From Sitta carolinensis (Eukaryota; Chordata; Aves; Passeriformes; Sittidae): a stretch of 64,000 nt of DNA. Position 1 is the first letter of the stretch, and the number at the start of each line of letters is the position of its first letter. A program made the translations under genes and the position numbers. The notes beneath the pieces were generated by a model, which was given only the letters and a program-made list of their open reading frames with translations, was not told the origin of the DNA and ran no database searches. The stretch lies in NCBI GenBank assembly GCA_032173965.1, contig CM063288.1:8970501-9034500 (forward strand), given 5' to 3'. This document shows positions 1 through 13,900 of the stretch, piece by piece.

Positions 1-3000
1 GGCAGGTTCTCCAGATGAAAATCACCTACCTCTGTTCCAAGCCCTCTGAAATTCCCAGGAGGACTCAGCTCTCAAGCCTTCATGACTTCCTTCAGAAGAG
101 TTAAGAGGGAGGCTGGAAAGTCAGAGTACTAAATTCAGTCCATTTATGCAGACCCCTTGTCTCAATTCAGGAAAATTTCCATACCCAACCAGGAGGCTGA
201 ATATTTCTATTCCATGAAAGGAAAAATTGCTGCAGGGAATTGATGTGCATGGACAGCTGGTTTCACCAGGATGAAAGACACACATTAAAAATGCTTTTGA
301 AATGCATTTGGGCTTCCCTCGGGGAGTTTGCTAAGCCTGCAGTCAGGTACCAGAAAGAATTTGTCCCCTTAAGGCGAAGACAAGATTAAAATTAGTAAAA
401 AATAATAGCCAAAGCCACAGGTGGGACAGATGGCATTGAATGGACATCTGTTGGAATAATGTTGAGTTTCCATGATAGACTTTTACCCAGCATCTCCCCA
501 AATTAAATGTGCTCCTCTGCTAATCATGAAGAGGAAGATGTGCGGACTGGAAACCCAAAGCTAAGGATGGCAGGAATTGGCTTTTTACCTCTTCACAGTG
601 AGTGGGGTGTAAAAGCTGGAGAGGCATATGGAGGAGGTGGGGCAGATGGTTTGGCTCTGAGGTGCTCTGCTCTGGTTTACTGGTGCCCAGGAGAGGAGCC
701 ACTGCTGCTCTGAGGCAGCTGCAAGGTCTGTGTGGAGAGGAGGTGCTTTGTTTCTCTCAGGCAAACAGAAGAAGAGGTTTGACTGCCACCTCTGGAGTAA
801 GGGCAGTTTGGGGTGTTGCAGAGAGGAGACAGAGAGCTGGAGACAGAGGTCAAGGAGAAGCAGTCCAGTGGCATGGATCAGCCAGAAAACCTCCTGTACC
901 TCTGAGACACTCAGGGAATTAATAACCAGACTAACTGTGACAACTGTTTTTGCAAAAGCCCCGCCAAGCTGAAAGTGTAACTGTGAGAGAAAAACATACA
1001 TTTCTATAAAAATGAGCACCAAAACAAAGTAGGCAAGATGACTTTGTGAGATTAAAAAGGTCTGATTAAAACACAGTGAAATTGTCTCAAAAATATGTAG
1101 CCATGGATGATGTCTTCAATATAAACCCAAATTAAAAGCATGACAATAGGTTTTATTTAGAAACATCCTGACCTTTCTCGTATGACTCTTGTCCTGCCTT
1201 CTCGTTACTTGTCATTCTCAGTCACTGTATCTTACTTAAATGAAAAGTACAAGCTCTTAAGGGCATAGGGCTGCATCTCTGGGTTTTCTCATCCACTGTT
1301 TACAACAATACATGCAGCAGGGGCATTCTTAAAACTGTTAAGCAGAACACAAAGAAAACATTTCATCTCCGATTTTGCAACTTTACTGAATTTCTTCACA
1401 AGAAAACAAAAACACCCTCTAGTGTGGATATCAGTGAGAAGCTATTTGCTCACATTAGGGATACTTGGAGTAAGTAATAATCATAGAAAATCAGCACTCT
1501 CCTGGCTAATGATGTTTATTGAATCACAGAGCAGCTCCCGGGGAAGGGCAGTGGAATCCCTTTGCTTGGGATTTTGAGAGCAAGGTTGGGCAAAGCCAGA
1601 GCCTGCACTGCAGGACTCGGTGCCCCGCTGGCAGGAAGATGAATGAGAAGCCCTAAGAGTCTTCTCTATTTATTCTTCTATGATCCTTATAAGAGAGATT
1701 GATGCTGACAGCATCCAGGTGGTGAGTCCGTGACTCAGCTGTCACGTCACTGCTTACGGCTTAGAGCCAGTGAGTCAAGGAATGAAAAACAGGTGGAAGG
1801 AGGAGGAGAGCCCTCCCAAAGTGCTCACCTCCAGCCATCTCTTCCTGAGCAAGCAGGGCCAATTGCTGACCACAGGGACGCAGGAGAAGCAGAGGCAATG
1901 ACAGAAGGAAAGGCTGGTCACCTTCCTCCAAGGGCAGCAGGGTTGCAAGCCCTTCTCCATGCCTCACGTGGTGTGGAATAAAAGCCTGGTGTGAGTTAAT
2001 GGACTTCTGCAAGCCAGAAGTGTCCACCCTGTGTGGTAGGTCTGAGGGTCACTGACTCTTGTAACTGTGCCCTGTAGACAAAGCTGTAGATGGAGTAAAT
2101 ATTAAATCCATTTGGTTTAGTTCCTGCTAGACAGAAAAGGTAACATCAAAGATGTGTTGCCACATATTGTCATCAATGCAAAGTTTACTATTATGGATTT
2201 GATTCCACATGACATCCAAAATTCTGTTCTAAGAATAGGTCCTCAATGGTGACCTTAAACTGTGAAGAGACACTAATTTCTCTGAAAATCTGGGAATTCC
2301 TAGAATATGGAAACAAGCCACCTTGAAGGCAGACTCCTAGGTTCAGGTGGCTCCTGAGACACTGCTTCTGAGCCTCTCTGGGCAGGGTCACAAAAGAAAT
2401 CTGCCACACCTGAGATCTAAACCTGAGGGGCTTTTTTGGGTTTTTTTTCACTGCCTTGATTGCAAAGTCAACTTCTTGTAATTCCCAGTATCAGAAGGTC
2501 AATGGCATCTCCAAAAGATGGGTACTCCACCACTTTCTCTGCCTTTGCCCATGATCAATGTTTAACACATGGAAGTCTCTCCAGGGATAGAAACATTTTA
2601 ACCTTCCCAAGAAATATGCTGCAATGCTTCATAATCTCTACCATACACAAAAAAAATTCATAAGGATCTGACCTTAATTTCTCTGCTGCAGTTTAAGCCT
2701 CTAATCCCTTGTTTTATCCACCATGGACAGAGAAAGCAGGTGATTCCCTCCCTTCCTGTGACAGCCTTTCACACACATGACACAGTTGCTACTTTGCTTC
2801 CCTGGTCAGTCCACACTTCAGATGCTCAGTCCATTCCACATTTCCTCATCACTTTTTTTCCTTCTTTTCTGATCTGAATGACATTCTGGTCTACTCATGC
2901 AATTCATGATTTGCCAGTATTATTTGGATTTCTCAGCCTCTCCTTCAGCCTGCCAGCTGTCACCATGTGCTTGTAAGTTTAATAAGTGTTCTCTATCCCA

Positions 3001-4104
3001 ACATCAGTGCCTTTACTGGTGATCTAAGTAGTACCAGACTCAGATGCATGTGCTGGCTGCCACTTATCCCTTTATCATGGTTTGGTAGCTGCCAGGAAGC
3101 TTGTTGTGCCTTGGCACCCTTTTGTGTAGAGTGCTAGGCAAAATCAGAAATGAAAGATGGATCCTCTCCCAAGAAATTAACAATCTAATTTATTTTTTTT
3201 TTACCCCAAAAGGATATGCCAACTCCTTCCTTAGCCCACTTTGCATCTGAGAAAAAGAGACCATTCATTCTGTACACCTGTTTTATTATAAAATGAGATG
3301 ACCTCTTCTTTCTAGGAGTCCCAAAAAGGTAGTTATTACCAGCATTATCAAGAGCCACATCTAAGGCTTGGTTTTAACTGCATTAAGCCTTGCTTAAGTC
3401 TAAAAGACTTCGTCTGTCTGCATCCCTCTTGCTGTCTGCTCACTCACTGCCTGCTCCACCTCAGATGCAAGTCAGGCAGCTCCTGGATTTTCAGACCTGA
3501 CTGCCCCAGTCTGAGTGACACATCTTATGGTGACACAACTGCTGCAGGGTCTGCAGGAATTGTCTGAAAGCCAAGAGCTCTGTCCAAAGGAAGGAAAATG
3601 GCAAGAATATAGTTATGTGAGATGAATGAGTAAAATGCATCAACTCCAAGGCTGCAAGGCAAAGCAACTGAGAATGTGGCATTTTGCATCCTGTTGTGCA
3701 GAGTAAACCAATTTTTTAAAGTGCTAAATCATGGCACTGGTTGTGGCAAGCAATGAAACTTCATCTTATTTTATGGAGTTTTGATCTGCACAGGCCATTA
3801 CCAAGGTAAAGTATTCCAGCCAGAAAGACTGTGACTGTGTGTTTGCAAAGCACCTGTGACAGCAAAACGTGGGCTCTGCTGTTGCTTCTGGAGCTGAAGA
3901 GTTAGTAACAACTCCTGTTGTTTATACGTGCAAAACATTTGGAATTAAGCACAGATCTGTGCTCTATTTCAGTGTACTTTTAATTACTTTTGATTAGGAT
4001 AAAGAGGATAATTTTCTTTTAGAAATTCCCAGGATATTCAGAACATCTGGAAATTAAAGCAATTCTTTGCATGCCAGGTTATTAGTGTCAACTTCAACAT
4101 TTCT
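1..4104. other. intergenic DNA, no gene recognised
   Basis: I see no exon with recognisable protein similarity and no RNA gene on either strand. Open frames here are at most about 145 codons, lack recognisable domains and overlap on both strands. Local structure includes a cluster of palindromic bZIP-like motifs at 1701-1750, described as a finding. Confidence 0.6.
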
Positions 4105-4328
4105 GAGAAGAGAAGAGAAGAGAAGAGAAGAGAAGAGAAGAGAAGAGAAGAGAAGAGAAGAGAAGAGAAGAGAAGAGAAGAGAAGAGAAGAGAAGAGAAG
4201 AGAAGAGAAGAGAAGAGAAGAGAAGAGAAGAGAAGAGAAGAGAAGAGAAGAGAAGAGAAGAGAAGAGAAGAGAAGAGAAGAGAAGAGAAGAGAAGAGAAG
4301 AGAAGAGAGAGAAGAGAAGAGAAGAGAA
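4105..4328. repeat. (AAGAG)n homopurine microsatellite
   Basis: About 44 nearly perfect copies of the 5-bp unit GAGAA run on the + strand for roughly 224 bp. One slip occurs near 4306-4312, where an extra GA pair shifts the register. The tract is pure purine on one strand and pure pyrimidine on the other. Open frames on both strands through it are only translations of the repeat. The low divergence suggests a young array that is probably variable in length. Confidence 0.97.
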
Positions 4329-7300
4329 TGGGCTTATCCTCTTTATCATGGGATCACAGCCAGGATACAATCTTTTATCATGACTCACTACAGCCAGGGC
4401 TGTAGCCCAGACAGGCTGGTTTTGCAGCCCTGATGCTCCATACAGGATCTCTCACCACCACACTGCCTAAGCAGATCCATACTGATGGAATTGGGAAGTA
4501 GGCATGGATGCTAGTGATTTACTGGGAGTGCTGGAAGCTGCATGTTTTAATATATGGCACATATGGCATGAATGTGTTAATGGAATTTATACTGTAAAAA
4601 AATTATGTCTACACAAAATATGGAATTACTTGGGTAGGATTTATGCAACAGGCATAAAATCCAGTGGAAACAGTCTAACCTTTCTGAGGCTTATTAAGTT
4701 TCCTTTTTATTTATGGAAATGTCTTAATATATGCAAGGTGAATGCCAGAAAAAAAAAAAAAAAAACCTATAGATTTAGTCAAAACCCAGCTCTTGTTATA
4801 TATAAACTTTAACAGATCTATTCTGCTCTTGTTTACTTCAGGAGTAAAATTACTTTAAGTCACTGGGCCCAATCCCAAATCATCTGCATGACTCTGTTGA
4901 ATGGGCACCACCACTGTGGTGGTGTCAGTTGACCTCAAAGTGATGCTAACAATGAGCAAGAGAATGTGAAGCTAAAAATGTAATTAAGGACATTAAAAAA
5001 TTTGCAATTTTCCTTCTTACGCTTATTGTATATGTTACATTAAATATACATCAAAGTAACACTCTTCCATCCTTGCCTGCCTGCAAGGTGGAAGATGCGG
5101 GGCTCCCTGAGGCCTCCCTGAGGCCCCCAGCACAAGGATGGTTTTTACTCTTTGGTGGTGAGGAGGATATTTATCCAGGTTGCTACAAAAGAGATGACAC
5201 TTGAGTAACTACACTGTCTCTCCATCAGTGGGTAGGGCCCACATCACAGCTTCAACCAAACTGTGACAATGTCTGTCAAAAAATTACACTCCTACAAGTG
5301 TCCTGAAAATCAGAGAGGCACAAATCAGTGCTCTGGTGAGAGGAGACAGTGTCCCCAAGGGTTGCACCATCTCTGGCAGACAGGCCAGCCAAGGAGGCCA
5401 CTTTCAGCCACCAGGAGTGTCACACAGGGTGTCACAAGGTGGTGTCTGCAGTGCAGAGGGAGGAGGTGGGTGGAGGGAGAAAAAAAGCACAAATCCATTG
5501 GAAAACAGGCTTCTGTTCTTCATTAGTCTACACATCTTACTCGGTGCATCTAAATCCTGCACAAATTTAATCCTGTACTTTTCCACAGCTGTAGCACTGA
5601 AGCATCTTAATTTCTTACAGACACTAATGAATGCAACCTCAAAACACCCCTGAGGTCAGCTGGGGTTACTAACTGGAGGTGACAATAAATGAGCTCCAGC
5701 AAACCTTGCTCTGGTGGTTTCCAACACCACCTCAATCTGCCTGAGCTTCTCCCCAAAGCCACTGCTGCATGGCAGAGAAGAGATGGGGCTGGCTCCCCAG
5801 TGCCCCTGGCTTCCCAGCCTACATCCCAAAGCCAGGCAAAACAGCACCAACCAAGGCTGGCATCTTGGAAAAGGAACTTGTACATCAGCCCAAACCCCAG
5901 CGTGTAATGCTAATGCAGGAGGAAATCAAATGGCACCGGGCAGAGTCTCTGGCCTTTGGAGACCTTGCCCCTGGAAATGAGTTTGAAGTGAAGCACTGTG
6001 TCTTTTCTTCTGATTTTTAAAAGAGAAGGATTTTTAAATCTTCCTGATGAGGATCTGTCCTAGTTCCACGGGTCAGGGAGAAGTCAGGAGTTCTAGAGCC
6101 CCGATTTTGGCACTCTGGATGATGAGAGCTAAAGGCAGTGCATCCTGCTGGAGAGCCAGCCCTGGAGAAGGACTGGACCCAGCTTTGTCAGTGGTTCTGC
6201 CTCACACTCAGGTGTGTCACCCACACCAAATCTAACCCCCATCTCTCATTTATCACTTTAAACACTGCACTCCAGGCAGTCCCCTACAACAGCAGCCCAG
6301 CAAGGTCCATCCCTCACCCTGGGAACATGAGGGGCCCCAGGAGACTCTCCCCAGGCTGTGCTCAGCATCCCAGCAGGATGGGCAGGAACAGGGAAAGCCT
6401 GGTCAGTAAGGTCTCTCCCATCACCCTCCAGAGAGGGCCATGCAGCACTCAGAGCTCTGCTGGGTGCTGGCAGAAGCCCTGGGGAAAGGAGCCACTGGGG
6501 CCCCTGTGTCTCTGTGATGTTCATGTGACTGAGATTTTTCAGGCTTGTCACTTCACTGGGGTTTAAATGGGGGTGATCCCATCTGGAGAGCATCCCTGCT
6601 GTCAAACTTGGAGCTTCCACTCCAAAGCATGGATTTCTTCTAGGCAAAACATCCATAGTCACTTCTATAATGTGGATTATTAATCACCTGCATTTCTATA
6701 AATTTATTCCCAAGTATTACTATATTCTCTGAGCTTAAAATTTGCATTGATACATATAAGCAAATATAAAATTACCATATTTGTACTAACTACAGGCTGA
6801 AAAACTTCCATCGAAAGAGCTAATGTTTTGTAAAGTTATAATCCAGTGAAAACCTTAATCTTATCATGTTTAGACATCTTAACTAGACATCACAGTCTGT
6901 ATTACGTAGAACAGGGTAAGGTTAATTTCTACATCACTCTGTATCAGAGAGAAATCTGGAAACAATGTTCATATTTCATTTATTCCTCATTCCACCGAAA
7001 CTCCCTTTCAAATCAAATCAATGTTAGCTGAAAATAGTGCTTTTCCACAAAAAAAAAAATGCACATTCAGATTTGTTCTGCTTCCACCATTTCAGTTATA
7101 CTTTTCACAATTACTTTGAATGATGCCCTGCAAATCCTACTTTGTCCTACAAAACCACATCAGCATCTCCCATCTCTCTGAACTGTCTGTTCTCCCTTTG
7201 CCATTATCCCATCAAACTCATCAACATGGTCATCTCTGCCTCTTCTATAATGCACACTGACCCAGAATAAACAGAGGGAAAATATTAGTAAATGTGATTT

Positions 7301-10300
7301 TTTTAACTGGGATCTTACATGTATCCTCTAAATGTTGTCTGATGCAGTGCATATGCAGATCTGACTTTGAAAGTGTCATTTAGGGGAAATCCCTGGAGGA
7401 TCCTCAGCCTCTGAGTCTGCCAGCAACGACAGAATCTCACTACAAACACATTTAAACAAATGGGAGGGCAGGATGGCTTTTAAAATTCCCTTTCAGGACT
7501 TCTGCAAAAGCTGTGTTTGTCAGCTCAACAGATATAAAAATGGAAAAGGAGAGGGGGAAAATGTAATAAGTGATTTGTCTGCTGTACTAACCAGTTTTAA
7601 TTGCTTGTGGATTGCAGCTGACACGGTGGTACAGAAGGGGCTTTTTGCTGCAGATGCAGCATTGCTGAGCCTGCAGAGCCACCACGAAATCCCACCTCAA
7701 TTCCTCTCCTCATTAACAGCAAAATATGTAGAACAAAGGTGCTGAAAGGATACAGGGGGCTTTTCTTGTTGATCTGACAGAGCAGTTGTGTACAACACGG
7801 TGTAAAATTGAAGTTCAGCTGTCACAAAGCTGCGAGATCAGGTCCTCAAATCAAGTCCATCTTGTCCTTGCTGCTCTGCTCCCTGTCCCATTTGATGTCT
7901 TGCTTGCTGCCACCCTGGTGGAGTGTGGAGACCTTTTGGCTGGTTTCAGTACCATCCTTGTTATTCATCATACAGAGTTTGAGATTTTGGCAGTGTTTGA
8001 CAGGACACAAAGCCAAGGCAGGGACCTGCCTCAGTTAAGGCAGAGACTGTGACACTTCATTTGCCACTTTAGGTCCATGAGGTCATGTTCAGCCCCCAGA
8101 CAGGCAGACACAAGACAGAGCTGGGACAAAACTGACAGGAGGACCCTCAGGAGGAAAGGTCCAAAAGTTTTATGGTCCAAATCCCTTTGTATTTTTGCCT
8201 CCTGGCACACTGTCTGTCAGTGAGGGGACTGAGGGGCAAGGAGCACACAAAACACACAGCTGCAGGTGGGAGGGAGCTGGGCACAGGTAAACACCATCCA
8301 CCAGCAGCACAAGAGAGAGACAGAATCCTGCTGTGGAGCCAGCACTGGAGAACCTCTCCCAGAATCAAACACTGTTTGAAGCAAGCCAAACCCCTGTATG
8401 GCTGCTCAGGAGAGCGTGACGTGTCCGAAGGCTGGCAGCAGCACCAGTGGCACATCACAGCCTGTACACAGAGCCCTCCAGGCTCCCTCTGAGCGACAGC
8501 TCTGCTCTGAGGGCTGAGCTGCACAGCCCGTCCTCAACACAGATACAAAAACAGAAACAAAGCACTTCAAATTTGTCATTGCCTTTTCTTCATCTCTGCT
8601 TTGCACTTCACTTTAGCACAGCAGTATCCTCCAGGGTCTCCTGATAAACCTCCCTGGGAAGTTGTGCCTCCTGCACCACGGCCATTCCCACCCCATATCC
8701 CCCCACTGCAGGGACCCTGGCCCCAAATCCTCCTCTTCTTCTCCCTAGTGCCCATAAGAGTTCTCAGCCTTACATCAATACTGACTTAAATGTTTTAATC
8801 ACCCTTAGGGAGCTCCTGCTCCTGTTTTTTTTTAATTCATTGACAATTAGGGACGCTTTGCATATTAGCATCAGCAGTGCCTTATGCAGTGGCCATCAGA
8901 GGTTGAACTTGTCACAGATGCATCCCAGTAGCCTACCAGTAATCCTTTTCCAAGTTAATTGGCCCAGGCTTCTGCACACCATCGCATAAAGCTCCGGGTT
9001 TACCTCTCTGGCCGGGTCAGCCAGCGGCTGGCTTTGCTCCCGGGCTGATGTCCCCACGCAGCAGCACGAGCCCCCCCGAGCCCATGTCAGACACCCCATC
9101 ACACTCCCACCAGCAGAGCCAGCACAGCAGGCAGCCTGCAGGGCTGGGTGTCAGGATGAGTGCACACAACTAAAAATAGTTCAGAAACTGTGAAACCAGG
9201 GCATCCACCTGGATACCAAGGAAGAGACCTTCTTCCTTCCAGGGATCACATGCAACCAGTGTTTCTGCAGGGTGAGAGGGAAAAGGAGGATAATTCAGAG
9301 CACCCACAATACTGCTGTGCTCTGGGGCAATATCTCTCTCAGTCACTTGCAGAGAGACTCAGATTACAAGCCTTTAAATCAGGTGCTTAGCATCACACAG
9401 CATGAATATTCTGTATGTTTTTATTTCCTGTGTTCGCTGCTTTGTTATCCAGTAAATAATTTTACTATGTAGCTCATGTTAAGAAAAAACGTTTTATACA
9501 AAAATAGAGCCAAAACACATCTTTACACATCTCAGGCTATACTGCATGTTAAATTTGGCTGGCTGAGCCTTTACCTCCAGCTACAGAGACCCCAGACTTG
9601 CTGCTGGGTCTCCTGGGGTTTGACCAAAGGAACTGCATCCCAGCTAGGGTGGGCTGACAGGGCTGTCACTCCCCAGTGAGGCTCCCCTGGTATTACACGT
9701 GCTGAATACTGTACTTTCACACCTCTACTTCCTCAGCATTCCCAAACCCTTAGAATCCCATGAAAGCTGATTTAAGCTTTTAAGTGTCTGACCAAAACTG
9801 TTTCCTCCTCCCTCCCTGCAGCTTTGCTCCCCATATAAAGGCATGAAGTGCTATATTTGAAACACACTAATGCACATCTATAGGTGAACTGCATATTATC
9901 CTATAAACTGGGAATTAAAGATTCTTAAACTCTAACCCAACAGCAAAAAGACAGCAAATCTATGAAGAGATGCATCCTCTTTTCTGTTTCTGAATACATT
10001 ATGCTTGCTAAAACCCCAGGCAGTGCCTGGTAATCACCCCAGCTGTGTTTCCAGTGGTATCAGCATGTACAGTGCTCATGCAAACACACAGAGCTGGGCT
10101 CCCCAATCTCCAGGTGTCTGCAGAAGGACTGACCAACTCTCTGGCACTTAGCCAAGCAGCAACACGGCCTGATGAGTTTGCCACAGCCATGAAGGGAAGG
10201 AAAAAGCTGCACTGCATCCCTGGATAGGGCAGCACTGCACCCCTTCCATTCCAAACCCACGAGCCCTCGAGTGAATTGCCTGGAGCCCGTCCGTGCTGTG

Positions 10301-10631
10301 GGAGCCAGTGCAGGGAGCCGAGAGCCAAGGGCTGCTCCAGCCACCCCGTGCTCGTGGTGCTCAGCCACGGGGATCCTGAGTGGCACAGGTCAGTGGGCTG
10401 CCCACACTTCCTAATCCTCAGGAGCAAACACTGCCAGGAATGATGACTAGCCCCTGACAAAGGTCGTGCTCTCTCGGGGCTCTACGCTCATTGCATCGGG
10501 ATGTGTTTTCTTTACACTTGCATGTAGCTGCTGAGGCTCCATTATTTTCATGCATTTTATTTTTGACACAGCTTTTTTGGTGGTAATACCCAATGCTTGG
10601 TGTTGAGCATGGCTTTCAGCCACCTTTCTGC
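4329..10631. other. intergenic DNA, no gene recognised
   Basis: No protein-coding exon, RNA gene or recognisable transposon was seen. There is an A18-19 run near 4750 and a 19-bp inverted repeat at 4906-4924. Small CpG-richer patches (about 8990-9090 and 10240-10380) could be regulatory but have no diagnostic motif. Confidence 0.55.
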
Positions 10632-10983
10632 AGAGAGAGAGAGAGAGGAGAGGGAGGAGAGGAGGGGAGAGAGGAGAGGAGAGGAGAGGAGAGGAGAGGA
10701 GAGAGAGGAGAGGAGAGGAGAGGGAGAGGAGAGGAGAGGAGAGGAGAGGAGAGGAGAGGAGAGGAGAGGAGAGGAGAGGAGAGGAGAGGAGGAGAGGAGA
10801 GGAGAGGAGAGGAGAGGAGAGGAGAGGAGAGGAGAGGAGAGGAGAGGAGAGGAGAGGAGAGGAGAGGAGAGGAAAAGGAGAGGAGAGGAGGGAGAGGAGA
10901 GGAGAGGAGAGGAGAGGAGAGGAGAGGGAGGAGAGAGAGGGGGAGGAGAGGAGAGGAGAGGAGAGGAGAGGAGAGGAGAGAGA
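10632..10983. repeat. (GGAGA)n homopurine microsatellite
   Basis: About 350 bp of GGAGA-type pentanucleotide repeat on the + strand. Several interruptions (GGGA, GAGAGA, GGAAAAGG near 10871) divide it into blocks, so it is older or more rearranged than the GAGAA array at 4105. Long frames on both strands (for example 10593-11099 and 10616-11065) are repeat translations and not genes. Confidence 0.96.
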
Positions 10984-13900
10984 ACTGCAAATGTGAATTA
11001 ATCAGTGTACTGAGTGGATTCAGTCTGCAACAGGCAAGGCTTAATACAATCAGTAGGAAAAACAATCCTTCAAAATGGAAAGCAAAGCTGAAGAAATGAG
11101 AGCTTTTTAGTTACAGCCTGTAAAGCCCAATGCTGCGGTGCCAGGGTATCCCAGGGACCAGGACAGCTCCTCTCATATTCATGCAGCTCCACCTAACCTG
11201 CTGCCGACCTCACCTTCCCTATGATCATTTTTCCAGGAATCTCCATTTTGTCCCTTATCACCTTCCTCTCAAGTTTCTTCCCTGTCTTTTCATGCTATTT
11301 TCCCCTCCCCTGGATGTAGGATGTGATGTTCTCCCTCTCTGCCCACTCTCCAGCAGTAGCAGAGCTGTTTGTGTGGAGTGCTGGTGACATATTGTGGCTG
11401 GGCTGGTTAATCACACATATTCCCAAGAGCTATCAAAGCTGGTTGGATCTGAGCTCTGAGCTAACACAAAATACTCCAACTGCCCCCCAAAATCTACACA
11501 ATCCAGGGGGGTTGTGGTTATCCACGTGCCCTGGGCTCAGCCCTTCTGCCTGCTGTGGTTAGGGCTGAAGTCTGAAGGGTTTTACACCACTGATATATAA
11601 TTACATACATGCATGGAGTATTATTTAACACACGATCTTGACTTCAAATATTGTGATTTAAGCTTGAACTAGATGATATTCGCATATAAATATAGACCCT
11701 AGCTTTGTGTTTAAACTGTGTATCTTTGAACAGAGTGGTGGGGCCAGGCTCTTAGGCACTACAAGTAAGATAATTGTTTAACTGGCATCATTACACTGAT
11801 TTAAGGCAAGAGGAATCCCTGCTTGCTAAAGCATATGTAAAAATTGCTACTTATTTATGTATTTATTTTTATAAATTTTTCAAGCCTGCATTTATAAATT
11901 TTACAAACCCAGAGCCTAAATATACCTCATGTCAGCAGGTGGAGGGCAGTGGCAGCACCTGCAAGTGCTTCCAGCAGATCATATTCAGGCTACAGAATAG
12001 CTGCACGGTGGTAGCCAGAAAATATTCAAGTCCTTCCTTGTGCCCTCATGCCAAATGACATTTCAGAACTGCGACATTGAGTAATTTAAATACTGTCAGT
12101 TTATGCAGCATCTCAGTTATCCTTTAATAGTATAGTTACTCTTTTCTCAGAAGAGAGTGATGTCTAATCACGTCAGGATTTTCTTAAGTAATTCTGCCTC
12201 AGGGTAAAGAATATTTTTTTTATACAGCAGCAGTGGATCTATATGGCTTTAAGAGGCAGATCCTTCTAACACTCAGGGCCTGGCTTAGAGGAGGCTCCTG
12301 AACTGATTCTGTCAAAAAGTGTTTGCATTTTCTTCAGGGCAAGTTAGAAAAGGGAAAAAACCTAAATGCGTTTTGACATTTGTATTTGGAGTGTTATCTG
12401 TCAAATATGCCGAGACCAGATCACAAATTTCCTCAAGATTGTCGTGGCTCTCCTGCCTATCAATAGCAATCTGGAGCTCACACAGGATGTAGGCAGAAAG
12501 GCACCCTGATAGAGTGCAGTGACAGATTTCACATTAGGATGGAGGAGGAACAGGGACCAGCCAATGGCATCTTAAAACTGCACATGGGTCTTCTCAGTAA
12601 GTGAGGTCTGACAGGACAGTTTGCAAAAACCAGAGAGGAAACAGGAACCAGAAGGCTGCCCAGGGCCAGGCTGCACTACCTGGAGAGCTGATCAGTGGCT
12701 GATCACCACATGAGTCCTCGTCCTTTTTCATCCCTTATGTTTTCTGATGCTGTGGGCAAAATTACTCTGTAGGAAGTCCTGACCTTTCACTTCCTATTTA
12801 TATGTTATTTTGGAGCAACTCTTCCAGTCCCCTCTACTCTGAAAGCACCTAGAGGCATAGGGACTATGCAGGGAAAGTCAAGCAATGCCACCAGGGCTGA
12901 GGGATGCTGAGGAGCAGAGAGGCCCCAGGATGGGCATCCTCACCCCCTTCAGAGTCCCAGTCCTGGGAAGGGCTGCAGTGTTGGCCTGGGTACCTGCTCC
13001 AGCAGGACAAACAACATTTATGCAGGACATCCAAGAACAGCCTTACATGTGCCTGTTCAAAATCAGTGGCAGCAGAGGACAGAGGCTGCTTAGATTTTAC
13101 ATTGCTCATCTATTTACTCCCAGAGGCTGGTTATTGATTCTACAGGTGACATTACACAGAAGCCCCCATGGACTCCATGACCATTTAGTGTCAATTTCTG
13201 GTACCCCAGCACATCCATTTTCCATTAGACCTTTCCAAGATGATCTGCCAGCTCTGCCCCTCCATCACACAGCACATGGCTGTTTCCAAAGCACCCTATT
13301 CTAATATTCGGTTTAATACCATATGGAGAAGAGATCTGCAGGTCCCATTATCACGTGAAATTAAAATTCACTCTGTGCTGGTTGCATTCCTAGGTTTAAT
13401 GTATTGGCACTGCTAGCAAAATTGAGGTACCACATGTTGTATTAGCTACACTGATTCGTAGTTGAGGAATGCAAAAACTGGTGGTACATCATACTCCAAC
13501 ATTAGAGTGAAAATTCCAGTGAAATGTAATGCTGTGTAGAGAGATGTGAGCTGTTCCCAGGTGTATTAATAGTCAGGCTGAGCTAGGGGAAAAGGTGTCG
13601 GTCTGTTTGCTGCTGAATATTCTTGAAATCCCCTGTGGCAAAGTGGTGCTGGTCTGTTGGACCACAGGTGATGCTATCCTTAGCAAGGGCATGCTTGTCC
13701 CAAGGTTTTTCAAGGATCATCAATACTCTGAGTCCTGCTACAGTTGCTGTCAACTATTTAATTATAGATGTTTAATCACTGGTCGTGAATTAGCCCCCAT
13801 CTTCTCCAAACACCAGCATGTATCTGTAGAATAATCTGATTTTCATCCCAGACAGTGAGCTCCCAGGTAGATTTTATTTCCATAAGGTTGTCCCTGCACC

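Noticed and set aside
1400..1425. ACACTAGAGGGTGT (minus strand) as a CTCF site
   Set aside because: Only about 11 of 14 positions match and the key GGC is broken.
4038..4405. Arg/Glu-rich and Leu/Ser-rich frames across the GAGAA array
   Set aside because: Pure repeat translation on each strand.
10593..11099. 134-168 codon frames across the GGAGA array
   Set aside because: Pure repeat translation with no flanking exon structure.
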